Notes under the pieces: model-generated | The model's database searches: none | What the model was told of the DNA's origin: nothing | The model's input: only the letters and a program-made list of their open reading frames with translations | DNA from: Bacteroidales bacterium | Lineage (GTDB): Bacteria > Bacteroidota > Bacteroidia > Bacteroidales > UBA6680 | Length of the DNA stretch: 46,608 bases | Assembly (NCBI GenBank): GCA_025210735.1 | Contig: JAOARD010000021.1 | Coordinates: 1 to 46,608, forward strand | Direction of reading: 5' to 3' | Program-made: the position numbers and the translations under genes | In this document: positions 10,737 to 18,344 of the stretch, piece after piece | How positions within the stretch are numbered: position 1 is the stretch's first letter | Layout: each line of letters starts with the position of its first letter

Positions 10737-11621
10737 TTATTTCTTCTTTATCGTATAAAATTTTTCTCCTGATTCATCTTTTCCACCAATCAAGGTATAC
10801 TCATTTGTTTTTAGCAGTGTAACAGCATCTTTAAATGGTATTATTTCACCTTTTTCGTTCTTAAATATGGTATCAGGACCTATCATTGTTCTGTTCTCTG
10901 ATTTAGGATTTTTCTTTACCTTTTTACCACTCAGGGTAATATCTATAATCTCAGAAAGTTCCTCATCTACATTTGGCATACCCCCAATAACCTGATCTAC
11001 TATATTACCCTCCTTATCAATAATAACAGTAGTTGGGTAGCCCATTACATTAAACTTTTTACATATATCTTTTGCTCCGGTGACTACAGGGTATTTAATC
11101 TCATTACTCTCCATAAACTTTGTAACCTGTTTATCTGTCGAGAATGTTATTGAGGCAAACACCACATCCTCATTATCTTTGTATTTATCATATAATCTGT
11201 TCAGGTCAGGAATCTCAGCAATACATGGTTTGCATTTAGTGAACCAGAAGTTAAGTATGGTAACCTTACCTTTCATAACATCTGTTGATACCTCGTTGCC
11301 ATTCATATCTTTAGTAGAAAATTGCGGAGCTTTTTGTATGTCACCCTTTTTCTCTTTTGTTATTGTTGGTTCAACAGAGTTATCAGCCTCTATCAGTTGA
11401 ATATACTTCATCTCACCACTTGAGTTTTTAATTGGTTTAATAGAGTATTTTCCGGTCTGCATCAGTTTCTGAAGCTGAATCAGATCAATCTTATTGCCAT
11501 TAACATCTTTAACAACAGTGTTTTCATTAATAGTTATATTACTTTGGTTCTCCTTTTGTGAATAACTGTTTTGTATGCCAATCAGTAAAAGCAATAGTGT
11601 AATAATTAATAATCTTCTCAT
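10737..11621 (-). CDS. Secreted thioredoxin-like (TlpA/AhpC-TSA) protein with flanking repeats
   Basis: Start chosen at 11621 (MRRLLIITLLLLLIG, a clear signal peptide, 294 residues). An in-frame ATG at 11645 lies inside the promoter box at 11643-11650 and is therefore upstream of transcription start. The thioredoxin domain covers about residues 100-240: FWFTKCKPC with the C-x-x-C redox pair, and the cis-proline in GYPTT. It probably acts in the periplasm or at the cell surface as a disulfide reductase or resolving enzyme. On both sides sits a similar segment of about 48 residues (TVVKDVNGNKIDL... before, TIFKNEKGEIIPF... after), an internal duplication. Single gene, convergent with citF. Confidence 0.85.
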   Translation of the reverse strand: MRRLLIITLLLLLIGIQNSYSQKENQSNITINENTVVKDVNGNKIDLIQLQKLMQTGKYSIKPIKNSSGEMKYIQLIEADNSVEPTITKEKKGDIQKAPQFSTKDMNGNEVSTDVMKGKVTILNFWFTKCKPCIAEIPDLNRLYDKYKDNEDVVFASITFSTDKQVTKFMESNEIKYPVVTGAKDICKKFNVMGYPTTVIIDKEGNIVDQVIGGMPNVDEELSEIIDITLSGKKVKKNPKSENRTMIGPDTIFKNEKGEIIPFKDAVTLLKTNEYTLIGGKDESGEKFYTIKKK

Positions 11622-11642
11622 CGTTTTTAATTTTAGTTTATG

Positions 11643-11650
11643 CAAAACTA
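11643..11650 (-). promoter_or_regulatory. Promoter -7 box for the thioredoxin-like gene
   Basis: TAGTTTTG on the minus strand matches the Bacteroidota -7 consensus TAnnTTTG exactly. It lies 22 bp before the ATG at 11621 and rules out the longer start at 11645. Confidence 0.6.
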
Positions 11651-11817
11651 TACCATTAATACAACCGGTTGTGTTATCTGTGAGTTAAGTAGTGTTAATG
11701 AGTGTTAAGTAAGAGACTACAGGAGTCTTACTTAGTGTAATACCAGCACCATAAGTTAGTATTAACGAAACTCTTATTAAGTACAATCCTGACACAAACC
11801 TATTGACTTATAGCAAA

Positions 11818-11825
11818 TATCTTTG
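11818..11825 (+). promoter_or_regulatory. Promoter -7 box for the 11868 gene
   Basis: TATCTTTG matches TAnnTTTG exactly, 42 bp before the ATG at 11868. TTGACT lies at 11803-11808, closer than the usual -33 spacing. Confidence 0.55.
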
Positions 11826-11867
11826 TAAATTGTATATAGCGACGTTTAAGAATAAACTCCATTCATT

Positions 11868-12506
11868 ATGAATAGTATAGAACAACGCTTTACTAAAGCA
11901 AATATAGTAGTAAACAACATATCAGCCCCAATAGTAAAAGCTCATATATTAAACTTTGGTGTTAAACAGGAGTTTATAGACAAATGTGTTGAGAAAAAAG
12001 ATGAGGTGAATAACCTTATAAGTAATCATAATAGTAAAAAACAGGAAGATAGTATTGCCTATGATAATTTTATGCAGGAACAGGAAAGATGTAATAAAAA
12101 ATATCTGAGTGTACAGAAGATGGTTAAGTTATGTACCAGACATGACGATAATATAAGTAGCCGGATAGTCACGTCTATTATTCCATATAGTCCTGCAAAT
12201 AAGTGGTTCAGCAGGGTTGGTAATTTTTATATAAAAATAGCTTCTGAACCAACAGTTATGGAGTATCTTAAAATGTTTAATATAACACCCGAGGTACTTG
12301 CTTCGTACTCTGAAGAGCTTATGAATGCGAGGCGCTCAAGGGTATTAGCAATAGAAAAAAGAGGTAAAGCTGAAGATTTTGCCGATAAAAAAAACAGAGC
12401 AATTGCTGAGCTAGAAGATATGTGTTACGAGCTTGTTACATTGGCGAGAATTGCTCTTCAGGACTCTCCTCAACTACTTGAGCAACTTGGTGTAGTTATA
12501 AAATAG
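11868..12506 (+). CDS. Hypothetical helical protein
   Basis: A protein of 212 residues with no signal peptide or membrane segment, rich in Lys, Glu and Asn, with long predicted helices (about 30-75 and 150-195, EELMNARRSRVLAIEKRGKAED). I do not recognise the family. It resembles the uncharacterised helical proteins of about 200-240 residues that are common as single genes in Bacteroidales, but no diagnostic motif is present. It has its own promoter box at 11818 and two hairpins after it, so it is monocistronic. Confidence 0.75.
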   Translation: MNSIEQRFTKANIVVNNISAPIVKAHILNFGVKQEFIDKCVEKKDEVNNLISNHNSKKQEDSIAYDNFMQEQERCNKKYLSVQKMVKLCTRHDDNISSRIVTSIIPYSPANKWFSRVGNFYIKIASEPTVMEYLKMFNITPEVLASYSEELMNARRSRVLAIEKRGKAEDFADKKNRAIAELEDMCYELVTLARIALQDSPQLLEQLGVVIK

Positions 12507-12518
12507 ACTCTTTTTGAT

Positions 12519-12538
12519 AAAACCCTCTACAGGGTTTT
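12519..12538 (+). terminator. Hairpin after the 11868 gene
   Basis: An 8-bp perfect stem AAAACCCT / AGGGTTTT with a 4-nt loop, 13 bp after the stop codon. Confidence 0.55.
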
Positions 12539-12572
12539 GTTACGTAATATTTAGTACTTTTTAAATGTTTTG

Positions 12573-12606
12573 AAGACTGCCAACAATAAATGCGGCAGTC
12601 TTTTTT
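12573..12606 (+). terminator. Rho-independent terminator
   Basis: A 9-bp stem AAGACTGCC / GGCAGTCTT followed by TTTTTT (12601-12606). It sits between the convergent 11868 gene and the peptide gene ending at 12624. Confidence 0.85.
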
Positions 12607-12623
12607 ACATCTTGTTCAAAAGA

Positions 12624-12839
12624 TTATCTTTTCTCGTCGCAGAATATTACACATGAAGCAATATTACCATCAGTAAAAGCAGCACATTGATCTTCAATTA
12701 TAGTTACCATACAGTTAGTGCCAAATGTCTTACATGGTACAGTTTCCGGAAGATGAACCTCTCCTTCTCCACCTCTTACATTTGCTGCCTCAAGATCTGA
12801 TATGATCTCTTTTTTTAGAGTTAGTTTTAATTTTCTCAT
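12624..12839 (-). CDS. Orphan double-glycine leader peptide (RiPP/bacteriocin-like)
   Basis: A peptide of 71 residues. The first 24 form a leader ending in VRGG, with hydrophobic residues at -12 and -4 and Glu at -8 relative to the expected cut, which is what C39 proteases recognise. The LTLKKEIISDLEAANVRGG pattern is typical of Bacteroidota RiPP-type precursors. The 47-residue core contains five cysteines (VPCKTFGTNC, DQCAAF, SCVIFC). There is no modification enzyme, exporter or partner gene next to it. The C39 exporter at 26154-28367, about 14 kb away, could process it. Promoter box at 12899-12906. Calling it antimicrobial would be speculation. Confidence 0.75.
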   Translation of the reverse strand: MRKLKLTLKKEIISDLEAANVRGGEGEVHLPETVPCKTFGTNCMVTIIEDQCAAFTDGNIASCVIFCDEKR

Positions 12840-12898
12840 TGTTTAATTTTTTATGCTATAACTTTAGTATAGCAGATTGAGTTAATTTTTTTACTCTG

Positions 12899-12906
12899 CA
12901 AATGTA
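12899..12906 (-). promoter_or_regulatory. Promoter -7 box for the orphan peptide gene
   Basis: TACATTTG on the minus strand matches TAnnTTTG exactly, 60 bp before the ATG at 12839. Confidence 0.6.
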
Positions 12907-13011
12907 AATGAGGAGCGTAGCATAAATTGATACGGTGTGTTTTATTAAATTTTTTTAACAGTTTTTGCGCGGTTGTAGAAGATATTTTGCAGAAAATGTA
13001 TTGATAGATCC

Positions 13012-13061
13012 ATCGTAACATTGTAGTGTCGTAGCATGCTACGACACTACAATGTTACGAT
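13012..13061. repeat. Perfect 50-nt palindrome (REP-like), copy 2
   Basis: Two exactly complementary 25-nt halves centred between 13036 and 13037. The core half is GTAGTGTCGTAGCATGC. It shares GTAGnnnCGTnGCATGC with the palindrome at 10635-10692, while its outer arms differ in sequence and remain fully paired. It may also serve as a terminator for the gene ending at 13140. Confidence 0.85.
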
Positions 13062-13139
13062 AATACAATGCAACAACAATACAATATATCAATTACCCCC
13101 AGATATCTACATATAATATGGATTCATTCAATCCTATAA

Positions 13140-13433
13140 TTACAATACGTAATCGCTTCCAATACCTACATTAACACCATTAAGTTTTGTCTGTATTGTG
13201 TATCCGCCTATCTTTTTAATCTTATATACTTTGAAAGTCTCCTCTCCTGTTTGTGTATTAATAACTTTACATGCATGTGATTTTCTTTTGGCTAACTTTC
13301 CTGCACAACACCTCTTGTATTTTCGTCCGCTACCACATAAGCAAGTATCATTACGTTCAAGAGGTATTCTAACAAGATGTTTCTTTACAAACAGACTTTG
13401 TACAGATAATAGTAGTTTTATAAATGATCTCAT
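13140..13433 (-). CDS. SEC-C motif protein
   Basis: A protein of 97 residues. The stretch RNDTCLCGSGRKYKRCC (about 27-43) is the SEC-C zinc motif (C-x-C-x8-CC) known from the tail of SecA and from many small proteins, where it binds zinc and supports protein interactions. The rest is not recognisable. It starts 11 bp after the stop of the DUF434 gene and is probably co-transcribed with it. It is too small to be SecA. Confidence 0.8.
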   Translation of the reverse strand: MRSFIKLLLSVQSLFVKKHLVRIPLERNDTCLCGSGRKYKRCCAGKLAKRKSHACKVINTQTGEETFKVYKIKKIGGYTIQTKLNGVNVGIGSDYVL

Positions 13434-13444
13434 AATTAGTTTGT

Positions 13445-14152
13445 TTATACTATGATTGTATTGGCATCGGTAATATATTCGTTTATCAGATACCCGCCCA
13501 GATTATACCAGTGCTCTGCTTTATCAAGTACCCATCCGTCTGATGATACCACAATGTTTTTACTATCGGCAAGAACCTGATCGGGGTTATATACAAGCTC
13601 AATCTCCCAGTTAAAGTTATTGTCTGATGCTAACTCTATAAGCATTGTCTTTAATCTGCCGCTATTAGATACAGGCTTATCAAAGTACCATTTAACGCGC
13701 TCTACACCCATACTATTCAAAGTATTTCCTACCAATAGTATTGCCTCTTCGGTTTTACTTACCCGTTTGTACGATCCGTGCACACTTGATATATCTCTGA
13801 ACGTACCGTCTCTGCCTTTAAATATATATGCACCCGACATTGCACTCTCTAGCAGTATAAGCAGGTTAAAACCATCTATCTCAACTACTTTACCATTTAT
13901 AAAATCGACTGTACACATTTTTGCTTTGCGCTGTTCTATATCACTATCAGATGCCGCAATACGTCCAATTGCTTCTCGTTGTCGTTTGTTTAGTTTATAT
14001 CTGTCGCCTACAATCTGTAACACCGAGTTTGGCGCATACCCTCTCGATAAAAGATAACAGAAATCGTTAACAGCCTCTGTAAAAACAGGCAGCCACTTAT
14101 CTGCAAATAATTTATCGTCTGACGACTCTTTTCCTCTGTTTCTGGTTGTCAA
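13445..14152 (-). CDS. DUF434-family protein
   Basis: A protein of 235 residues, soluble. The N-terminal half (LLSRGYAPNSVLQIVGDRYKL followed by NKRQREAIGRIAAS) matches the DUF434 family. The C-terminal half (DGFNLLILLESAMSG, SVHGSYKRVSKTEEAI, KPVSNSGRLK) matches the domain that follows DUF434 (DUF5616), with conserved Asp and Ser-Asn-Ser residues suggestive of a nucleotide or metal site. The function is unknown. The start is a TTG at 14152; there is no in-frame ATG nearby and the promoter box TACATTTG at 14185-14192 fits this start. It heads a two-gene unit with the SEC-C gene. Confidence 0.75.
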   Translation of the reverse strand: MTTRNRGKESSDDKLFADKWLPVFTEAVNDFCYLLSRGYAPNSVLQIVGDRYKLNKRQREAIGRIAASDSDIEQRKAKMCTVDFINGKVVEIDGFNLLILLESAMSGAYIFKGRDGTFRDISSVHGSYKRVSKTEEAILLVGNTLNSMGVERVKWYFDKPVSNSGRLKTMLIELASDNNFNWEIELVYNPDQVLADSKNIVVSSDGWVLDKAEHWYNLGGYLINEYITDANTIIV

Positions 14153-14184
14153 AGTTATATGTTTTAATTGTGCTATAACATATA

Positions 14185-14192
14185 CAAATGTA
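14185..14192 (-). promoter_or_regulatory. Promoter -7 box for the DUF434 gene
   Basis: TACATTTG on the minus strand, an exact TAnnTTTG match, 33 bp before the TTG start at 14152. It is divergent from the box at 14225. Confidence 0.6.
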
Positions 14193-14224
14193 AGGAAAAC
14201 ACAGCTTGAGCACTATTATTTTTA

Positions 14225-14232
14225 TACTTTTG
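14225..14232 (+). promoter_or_regulatory. Promoter -7 box for the lipoprotein gene
   Basis: TACTTTTG matches TAnnTTTG exactly, with TTG at 14206-14208 as a possible -33 element. Transcription should start near 14239, which excludes the TTG at 14206 as a start codon and favours the ATG at 14260. Confidence 0.6.
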
Positions 14233-14259
14233 TGGTTTATGAAACCTAAGAATATTTTT

Positions 14260-15150
14260 ATGAAACATCTTTATTTCCTAATTATCTCTACGTTACTGTT
14301 CTCAGCATGTACAAACAATAATACTGATATAAAATCACCTGCAAAAGATTCTATAAAATCGCCAATAAGTAAAACTGTAAAACCTGTATCTGTACCAAGA
14401 ATAAAAACAAGTACAGTAGACACTTTTGCCAATAGAGTTCTTAATGCTTTAGATACAATTGTTCTTAGTAATCATATACTATATATAGAGCAGATAGATA
14501 GAAGATATTACGACTCTATTGCACTAACTAATATTACAGAGAAGTATGAGAATTATAATGACGTTAATATAAAAGATTATATTGATAGTACAATATTCCG
14601 GTTAGGTAAAGATACACTTGTATATAAGCTTAAAAGTGGCAAATACGATACTCTGATTAATAATCCGGATGGAATGATGGATTATAGTTGTTATAAGAGT
14701 TGGGGATATATTAAAGATATAAACTCTTTTGTGATAGGCATTTTTGGTTACGAAGGTTATGGTCTGGAACTAATTAATGACGAGCATAATACAAAAACAG
14801 ATGCAGATGATAATTTTGTTATATCTCCTGACAGAACCAGATTACTCACTTATAAGTATGATGGTTGGGGTTACGAATCAGGAGGTTTTAAACTATATGA
14901 TATATCAGATGGTAAATTAAAAAGAGAGATGTATTACTCTCCTTATGAAATTAGTTTTGAGAAACAAGGTTTTGGTTGGGCTCTGTCAGGTGTTTATATG
15001 ATAGACAAAAGAACTTTTATATTTAAAAATAGCATCATCAAATACAAATTCAACATCTTTAGAGAATTGTATTGCAGATTATCAATCAAGGACAAGGAGT
15101 TAACAGAGCCTGTAGAAAAAGATAGCCTTACCACGTCACATAATTTATAA
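14260..15150 (+). CDS. Putative lipoprotein of unknown function
   Basis: From the ATG at 14260 (MKHLYFLIISTLLFSAC) the protein has a short hydrophobic signal and a lipobox LFSAC with the lipidated Cys at residue 17, giving a 296-residue lipoprotein. Longer in-frame starts at 14206 (TTG) and 14239 (ATG) fall at or before the predicted transcription start. A Ser/Lys/Thr-rich linker follows (residues about 18-45). The remainder is rich in aromatic residues and Asp (GYEGYGLELINDEHN, SPDRTRLLTYKYDGWGYESG), suggesting a beta-rich fold such as a partial propeller. I do not recognise the family. Single gene ending in a long terminator. Confidence 0.75.
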   Translation: MKHLYFLIISTLLFSACTNNNTDIKSPAKDSIKSPISKTVKPVSVPRIKTSTVDTFANRVLNALDTIVLSNHILYIEQIDRRYYDSIALTNITEKYENYNDVNIKDYIDSTIFRLGKDTLVYKLKSGKYDTLINNPDGMMDYSCYKSWGYIKDINSFVIGIFGYEGYGLELINDEHNTKTDADDNFVISPDRTRLLTYKYDGWGYESGGFKLYDISDGKLKREMYYSPYEISFEKQGFGWALSGVYMIDKRTFIFKNSIIKYKFNIFRELYCRLSIKDKELTEPVEKDSLTTSHNL

Positions 15151-15163
15151 AACATTGCAATAC

Positions 15164-15200
15164 AAAAACTCCCAAATAATTAAGTTATTTGGGAGTTTTT
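15164..15200. terminator. Bidirectional terminator
   Basis: A perfect 16-bp stem (AAAAACTCCCAAATAA and its complement) with a 5-nt loop. A5 and T5 at the two ends make it usable from both sides, between the lipoprotein gene and the convergent gene ending at 15273. Confidence 0.85.
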
Positions 15201-15272
15201 GACACTATCCCCGAAACTGTGTAAATGGGTTAAAAAATTAACCTATTTATGATATGTAAAGAATCATATTCT

Positions 15273-16664
15273 TTAAAGCAATTTCAATAACTCTTTATGA
15301 ATTGATTTACCTTTAGGATCAGGAGCATTTGTATTAGATATATTACCACTCTTATCTATTAACAAATACCGAGGTATACTTCTTACTTTAAGTTTCTTCA
15401 ATAAACTTGCTTTCATTGAGTTTAATATTAGGTAACTGTCATCCTCATCTGTTAGATTAAGTCTGTTAACACCTTTCATCCACTGTTTTTCTTTATCCAT
15501 AAAAGCTAGATATACAACAACTAAACCTTTATCGGAATAATCTTTAGCAATCTGTTTAACTTTTGGTATTAATGAACAACACGGAGCACACCACGAAGCC
15601 CAAAGATCAATATATATTACCTTTCCTTTATGCCTTTTAAGAACATCTGACAATCCTGTTTTGGTTCCATCAATACGTTTCAACCAAACCTCATCCTCAC
15701 TATATTTTTCTGATGTCTTTTTTGGGGTTATTGATTTAATAATATTGTTATATCTATCATCCGTCAAAATGCTATTCATATATTCAACTCTATCAAAGAA
15801 ATCATTATTCCTGCATTTAAAGCTAATCATAGTCATAAAATCGACCATTAAATGTGTTTTAGCAACAAGCTTAATAAGAGTATCACTTTTTAACCAATCA
15901 AATCCCATACGCGGGTCGTACATATTTTTGGTCATTTCTGATTTATGAAAAACATAGTTACGTATATATCCTCTACAACTCGAATATATATAGTACGTAT
16001 CTTGATTTTTATACACAAATTCAGATAGATTATCATATTCTGAACTCGTAAAATATCCTATTTTAAACAGTACAATATCCAATAATATTCGTTTACTATA
16101 AAAATTGTAAGCTGGCGCAGAGAGCATTCCAACTTTAAATTTCTCATTTAAGAACTTCTCCTTTTGCTTAAGTTCTTCTATTCTTTCATTAATAAATCGT
16201 TTTTTCTTTCTTACACTTTTATCCTTATTTTTATACTTATACAGATTTATAGATTTCTCACCATATAACTTATAGTAGTTACCAATCCAGTTATAATCAT
16301 AACTGTAACTATCCTTATTTGTAGTTTGTACAAAAGGTATGTTTCCTGTTACATCTATAGTAATGGTATCTCCTACTGATGCGGGATAATAAAAATCTAC
16401 TCCGTTTTCATACGTGATATTAATCTCGACAACCGGGAGTATACTATTTATCCTATAAAGATGCTCAGAAGCAGGATCAGAGATTATCTTTGTATTCTGA
16501 TACACACCTGTAAAATAACTCAATTTCTTTCTTCCCTCAACACCATACTTCTTTTTAATAATAACTGTTATATTATTATCTGATATCTTAGTAATACTCT
16601 CTGCTTTTATTATATGGCAATATGATAAAAAGCAAATAATTGCAATAAATAATAGTCTATACAT
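15273..16664 (-). CDS. Secreted TlpA-like thioredoxin (second of a pair)
   Basis: A protein of 463 residues with an N-terminal signal peptide (MYRLLFIAIICFLSYCHI). Residues about 25-320 are a large N-terminal region of unknown fold. The C-terminal 130 residues are a TlpA/ResA-type thioredoxin with the redox motif WCAPC (C359 and C362, with a further C363) and the cis-proline in RSIPRY. It is a paralog of the 479-residue protein encoded just upstream (95 bp between them), sharing the domain order and the APDPKGKSIHKELLKLL-type ending. As the last gene of the peptide locus it is likely a periplasmic or cell-surface reductase/isomerase for substrates of this locus; that link is inferred from position. 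Confidence 0.85.
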   Translation of the reverse strand: MYRLLFIAIICFLSYCHIIKAESITKISDNNITVIIKKKYGVEGRKKLSYFTGVYQNTKIISDPASEHLYRINSILPVVEINITYENGVDFYYPASVGDTITIDVTGNIPFVQTTNKDSYSYDYNWIGNYYKLYGEKSINLYKYKNKDKSVRKKKRFINERIEELKQKEKFLNEKFKVGMLSAPAYNFYSKRILLDIVLFKIGYFTSSEYDNLSEFVYKNQDTYYIYSSCRGYIRNYVFHKSEMTKNMYDPRMGFDWLKSDTLIKLVAKTHLMVDFMTMISFKCRNNDFFDRVEYMNSILTDDRYNNIIKSITPKKTSEKYSEDEVWLKRIDGTKTGLSDVLKRHKGKVIYIDLWASWCAPCCSLIPKVKQIAKDYSDKGLVVVYLAFMDKEKQWMKGVNRLNLTDEDDSYLILNSMKASLLKKLKVRSIPRYLLIDKSGNISNTNAPDPKGKSIHKELLKLL

Positions 16665-16758
16665 TATGCAACTTAGTTTTTTATATTTTCATTTATCATC
16701 CATAACTCACACGGTACACATCTTACACAGAAGAATACACTACTCTTACCTGTTTCAA

Positions 16759-18198
16759 TTACTTTTCCAGATATTTATTTATAACTTTCTTTAACTTTTT
16801 ATCTTTTGGTCCCGGTGCATTTTCCTCTGCAATCGTACCTGTTTTATCAATTATAACATATCTGGGTATAGATTTTATCTGAAGATCATTTATAAGTTTT
16901 GATGTAGCAGCATTTTGAGCAAAGTAACTATGTTTATACTCTTTTAGTTCAAAATCTGTTAACCTATCTTTCCATCTCCACTCTTTGTCCCATATAGATA
17001 GGTATATAAACACAACACCTTTATCAGCATACTCTTCGCGCAATTTATTCATATATGGTATACCTTTACAGCATGGTCCGCACCATGTTGCCCAAAAATC
17101 TATACATATAACCTTACCTCTGTTCTGAACAAGTATATCGTTAAACTTACTTTTATTTCCGTTATTATCTGTTACCCATAATTCATCAGAGCTTTTTATT
17201 TCAGATTTATTGTTACCTGTTTTTGGAGTTAGGTTAGCTATATTATCATCATATCTGTTATCTGGCAGTGACTTCTTAAGTATCTCTAATCTAGACATAA
17301 AATCCTGATCTTTGCAAAAGAAACTTATTGTAACCATTGTATTAATCATTAAATATGCCTTTGACAACTGTGGTATCTTATTCTCTTTAGCTAACCAGTC
17401 AAAACATACACGCATATCGTATTTTGCAGCTTTTATTTTTCTTACACCCGATTGATCAAACATATGGTCTTTAATAAATTGCCTGTATACCTCATATATA
17501 AGATAGTCGTCGTTAAAAATATCTTCTGGTTTAACACTATTTTTACTATACAGCTGTACCTTAGCGTTTGCCAGAAATCCGTTTATCTCTATATCTAATT
17601 TTTTTGAGTATAACTGATATGCCGCATCAGATATATCTCCTTTACTATATATATCATTCAGAAACTCTCTTTTTAATCTGAGATATGCAGGATATTTATC
17701 AATATATTTTACAATCTTTTTCTTCTTATTCTGATACAGTTTAAATAAATGAAATGGCTCTAATTTGTTTAGATACTTCTTATTATATATCTGTTCCCAC
17801 GAATAGTCTAACGGCTTTTGCTCGTTAAATGTAGATGTAACCACAGGTATACCTCTCTTAAACTTTATCTCAATAGTATCATTTTTATGTATCAGGAATG
17901 TATACTGCTTGTAGTTATAGGTTTTGTAACACAACTCCGATATATCTCTATCAATACTTATAGTCAAAGTATCTACATCTTTACCTTCGTCAAGATATAT
18001 TTGAGTATCTGACTTACCTGTAAAGTAACTTATTCCTGATGTTCTATGTTTATCCTCTTTATCATGGTGCAGAATAACTGTTGCTTTACGCACCTTATAC
18101 GGAATATTATCATCACTTATATTATTTGCATATGATGACACATAACCACTGCTAAATAGCACTACTGCAATAATTGCTATAACTGTTCTTTTAATCAT
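16759..18198 (-). CDS. Secreted TlpA-like thioredoxin (first of a pair)
   Basis: A protein of 479 residues with an N-terminal signal peptide (MIKRTVIAIIAVVLFSSGYV). An N-terminal region of about 330 residues of unknown fold is followed by a TlpA-type thioredoxin domain: FWATWCGPC with C373 and C376, a third adjacent Cys, and the cis-proline in KSIPRYVIID. It shares the same layout with its neighbour at 15273-16664, so the pair arose by duplication. The motif centre GP versus AP differs between the two, which usually changes the redox potential and may mean different substrates. It follows the carboxypeptidase-regulatory-like gene ending at 18345 with a 146-bp gap. Confidence 0.85.
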   Translation of the reverse strand: MIKRTVIAIIAVVLFSSGYVSSYANNISDDNIPYKVRKATVILHHDKEDKHRTSGISYFTGKSDTQIYLDEGKDVDTLTISIDRDISELCYKTYNYKQYTFLIHKNDTIEIKFKRGIPVVTSTFNEQKPLDYSWEQIYNKKYLNKLEPFHLFKLYQNKKKKIVKYIDKYPAYLRLKREFLNDIYSKGDISDAAYQLYSKKLDIEINGFLANAKVQLYSKNSVKPEDIFNDDYLIYEVYRQFIKDHMFDQSGVRKIKAAKYDMRVCFDWLAKENKIPQLSKAYLMINTMVTISFFCKDQDFMSRLEILKKSLPDNRYDDNIANLTPKTGNNKSEIKSSDELWVTDNNGNKSKFNDILVQNRGKVICIDFWATWCGPCCKGIPYMNKLREEYADKGVVFIYLSIWDKEWRWKDRLTDFELKEYKHSYFAQNAATSKLINDLQIKSIPRYVIIDKTGTIAEENAPGPKDKKLKKVINKYLEK

Positions 18199-18344
18199 AA
18201 TATATTATCTTTCTATTTCAGTTAATTAACAGTATTTATTTGTTCCAAGACCTTATATAAAATTTTAATATTTGAGTACTTTTCAATATAGTTTATCTGA
18301 TTTGCATAGTGGCAAATATGTCAGACGTAACTTTACATGAGTTA

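Larger units (their letters stand above)
12840..13139. other. Intergenic region with promoter box and REP-like palindrome
   Basis: 300 bp without a gene. It holds the promoter box of the peptide gene (12899-12906) and the 50-nt palindrome (13012-13061). Nothing else stands out. Confidence 0.6.

Noticed and set aside
10544..10822. A 92-codon plus-strand frame across the citF terminator and the palindrome
   Set aside because: It runs through a terminator and a perfect palindrome and into the 3' end of the thioredoxin-like gene; composition is not protein-like.
12624..12839. Lanthipeptide precursor
   Set aside because: The leader resembles such precursors, but no LanB/LanC/LanM-type or radical-SAM gene is present in the window.
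13013..13455. Plus-strand frame opposite the SEC-C gene
   Set aside because: The SEC-C zinc motif on the minus strand is unmistakable; the opposite frame is its shadow.
15201..15235. Possible end of an IS256-like element (GACACTATCCCCGAAACTG)
   Set aside because: It looks faintly like an insertion-sequence end, but no matching inverted end or transposase remnant is found nearby.
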